DNA of 7,877 nucleotides from an uncultured Lysobacterales bacterium (GTDB lineage Bacteria > Pseudomonadota > Gammaproteobacteria > Xanthomonadales > SZUA-36), in contig CALJWY010000333.1 in assembly GCA_937974465.1 (NCBI GenBank), positions 1-7,877 on the forward strand, in the 5' to 3' direction. The translations under genes and the position numbers were made by a program. The notes beneath the pieces are model-generated. The model was not told the DNA's origin. It saw nothing but the letters and a program-made list of their open reading frames with translations, and did no database searches. This document shows, piece after piece, positions 6,620 to 7,877 of the stretch; within the stretch, counting starts at the first letter, position 1, and every line of letters begins with the position of its first letter.

Positions 6620-7627
6620 ATGACAGTAAAAGTTGCAATTAACGGTTATGGTCGTATTGGCCGCAATATCATGCGTGCCCTGTATGAGCTGGATCGAACA
6701 GATGAGATCAGCATCGTAGCTATTAACGACCTGGGTGATGCAAATAGCAATGCCCACCTAACCAGGTATGACACTGCACACGGCAAGTTCCCTGGAACGG
6801 TTAGTGTAGAAGATGGTGACCTTGTCGTAAACGGCGACCGCATCAAGGTATTCGCGGAACGCGACCCATCAAAATTGCCATGGGCGGAACTGGGTGTTGA
6901 CCTGGTAATGGAATGCACTGGTTTCTTCCGTAGCCGTGAAACAGCGGGCGCACATATCACCGCTGGTGCAAAGAAAGTCATCGTTTCAGCGCCTGGCCAG
7001 AACGTTGACAACACCGTGGTATACGGGGTTAACCACGACACACTGAAGAGCAGTGATGTGGTGATTTCAAACGCATCATGCACAACCAATTGCCTGGCGC
7101 CAGTTGCCAAGGTTTTGCACGACGCCATTGGCATTGAGCATGGTCTCATGACCACTATTCACGCCTATACCAACGATCAGGTATTGACGGATGTCCTGCA
7201 CAGTGACCTGCGTCGCGCACGTTCGGCCACAATGAGCCAGATTCCTACGAGTACCGGTGCAGCGGCGGCGGTTGGCATGGTATTACCTGAGTTAAAAGGT
7301 AAATTGGATGGCTTTTCAATGCGTGTACCGACCATCAATGTTTCTGTTGTGGATCTTACATTCACCGCTAGCCGGGCAACGACCATTGAAGAGGTCAATG
7401 CAGTGATTAAAGCGGCTGCTGATGGCAATCTGAAGGGCATCCTGGGCTATAACGATGAACCTTTGGTGTCCATCGATTTCAACCATGATCCGCGTTCTTC
7501 TATTTTTGATGCGGGCCTCACCAAGGTTATGGAAGGCAACATGGTCAAAGTTTTGAGCTGGTATGACAACGAGTGGGGTTTCAGTTGCCGTATGCTTGAT
7601 ACTACAATTGCATTGATGAACGCTTAG
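6620..7627 (+). CDS. gap: Glyceraldehyde-3-phosphate dehydrogenase, type I
   Basis: This 335-residue cytoplasmic enzyme oxidises glyceraldehyde-3-phosphate to 1,3-bisphosphoglycerate in glycolysis (and the reverse in gluconeogenesis or carbon fixation). The Rossmann start INGYGRIGR (7-15) and the D37 of INDLGD fit NAD binding. The catalytic cysteine is C154 in SNASCTTNCLAP (150-161) and the helper histidine is H181 in TTIHAYTNDQ. The substrate-phosphate loop RRARSA, the TGAAAAVG region and the C-terminal WYDNEWGFS are all intact. SNASCTTNCLAP and the overall length favour Gap over erythrose-4-phosphate dehydrogenase (Epd), though Epd-like roles are known for genes beside tkt. At the classical Leu-Pro coenzyme-choice site it has V192-L193 (DVLH). 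Start: ATG 6620 with AGGAG 6 nt upstream. It follows tkt by 19 bp and is probably followed by pgk outside the window. Confidence 0.97.
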   Translation: MTVKVAINGYGRIGRNIMRALYELDRTDEISIVAINDLGDANSNAHLTRYDTAHGKFPGTVSVEDGDLVVNGDRIKVFAERDPSKLPWAELGVDLVMECTGFFRSRETAGAHITAGAKKVIVSAPGQNVDNTVVYGVNHDTLKSSDVVISNASCTTNCLAPVAKVLHDAIGIEHGLMTTIHAYTNDQVLTDVLHSDLRRARSATMSQIPTSTGAAAAVGMVLPELKGKLDGFSMRVPTINVSVVDLTFTASRATTIEEVNAVIKAAADGNLKGILGYNDEPLVSIDFNHDPRSSIFDAGLTKVMEGNMVKVLSWYDNEWGFSCRMLDTTIALMNA

Positions 7628-7652
7628 AATTACTGGAACAGAAGGAGTAAAG

Positions 7653-7699
7653 GGCCTCCTAAAGCTTGTCAGATCGCTGCGACGGGAGGCCATTTTGTT
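7653..7699 (+). terminator. Possible intrinsic terminator after gap
   Basis: GGCCTCC (7653-7659) pairs with GGAGGCC (7685-7691), a 7-bp GC-rich stem with a 25-nt loop, followed by ATTTTGTT. The position 26 bp after the gap stop codon fits a terminator or attenuator of the tkt-gap operon. The large loop and short T-run make it weaker than usual, so some read-through into downstream genes is likely. Confidence 0.45.
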
Positions 7700-7724
7700 C
7701 AATGCAAGGAACGACAAACGTAAT

Positions 7725-7737
7725 GTACGACACGTAC
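7725..7737. repeat. Short inverted repeat after gap
   Basis: GTACG (7725-7729) and CGTAC (7733-7737) are exact inverted copies around ACA. It lies between the possible terminator and the long hairpin. Too short to assign a role. Confidence 0.35.
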
Positions 7738-7751
7738 CTAAGTGAGGAGGG

Positions 7752-7817
7752 ACGCCGCAATGGGCAAAATGGGACCCGTCCCTATGGGTTGTTGTCCCAA
7801 ATGGCTCCATGCGGCGT
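7752..7817. other. Long imperfect hairpin of unknown role after gap
   Basis: ACGCCGC (7752-7758) pairs with GCGGCGT (7811-7817); after a bulged A7759, ATGG (7760-7763) pairs with CCAT (7807-7810), then GC (7764-7765) pairs with GC (7804-7805) past a bulged T7806. After a small internal loop, TGGGAC (7770-7775) pairs with GTCCCA (7794-7799). That gives about 19 pairs over 66 nt with an 18-nt apical loop. A second GTCCC at 7778-7782 overlaps the loop region and duplicates the pairing partner. The 7628-7877 stretch contains no supportable gene. It could be a structured RNA, a 5' leader for the next gene or a mobile palindromic repeat; the sequence does not decide. Confidence 0.5.
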
Positions 7818-7877
7818 TGCTCGTCATTCATTTGGATTTACCAAACCACATTCCTCGCGCCTTGCCTGGCACCATTT

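Noticed and set aside
7752..7820. Long hairpin considered as an integron attC site
   Set aside because: The ends do not contain the RYYYAAC and GTTRRRY core sites and no integrase or cassette genes are seen.
7316..7831. 171-codon minus-strand open frame from the post-gap region into gap
   Set aside because: Over half lies antisense to the conserved gap coding sequence, and the rest covers the hairpin region; no ribosome site or known motif. The non-gap part may simply be open by chance.

Overview
The window looks like chromosomal DNA from a free-living, probably marine or aquatic gammaproteobacterium. This is inferred from the Gram-negative outer-membrane protein, the sodium-coupled amino-acid carrier, the universal stress protein and the tkt-gap gene order typical of gamma- and betaproteobacterial carbon-metabolism clusters. 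Base composition is mixed and even. No insertion sequence, CRISPR array, tRNA or rRNA gene is visible. Most of the window is ordinary core metabolism; the less ordinary material is in the intergenic regions.

Layout. (1) 20-361 (+): a small membrane-anchored zinc-ribbon protein. (2) 415-1587 (-): an exported, probably outer-membrane beta-barrel protein, convergent with the first gene and divergent from the third. (3) 1740-2300 (+): a cytoplasmic peroxiredoxin-like/thioredoxin-fold protein behind an extended -10 promoter. (4) 2454-2888 (+) and 2910-4439 (+): an ATP-binding type universal stress protein followed 21 bp later by a sodium:alanine symporter (AGCS) protein, very likely one operon. 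(5) 4597-6600 (+) and 6620-7627 (+): transketolase and glyceraldehyde-3-phosphate dehydrogenase, 19 bp apart and almost certainly cotranscribed. In related bacteria pgk, pyk and fba usually follow, but the window ends about 250 bp after gap without showing another gene.

The genes suggest uptake of small neutral amino acids with Na+, stress or redox protection, and interconversion of pentose and triose phosphates. The most interesting regulatory signal is a perfect FNR/Anr-type box (TTGAT-N4-ATCAA) inside an 18-bp palindrome that spans the symporter stop codon, upstream of tkt. Next to it is an intrinsic-terminator hairpin whose T-tract lies on the strand opposite to all nearby genes. The universal stress gene leader also carries repeated TTGAT half-sites, a hairpin and a 15-bp tandem repeat. 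A long imperfect hairpin of unknown role lies after gap. No clearly new multi-gene system is present.
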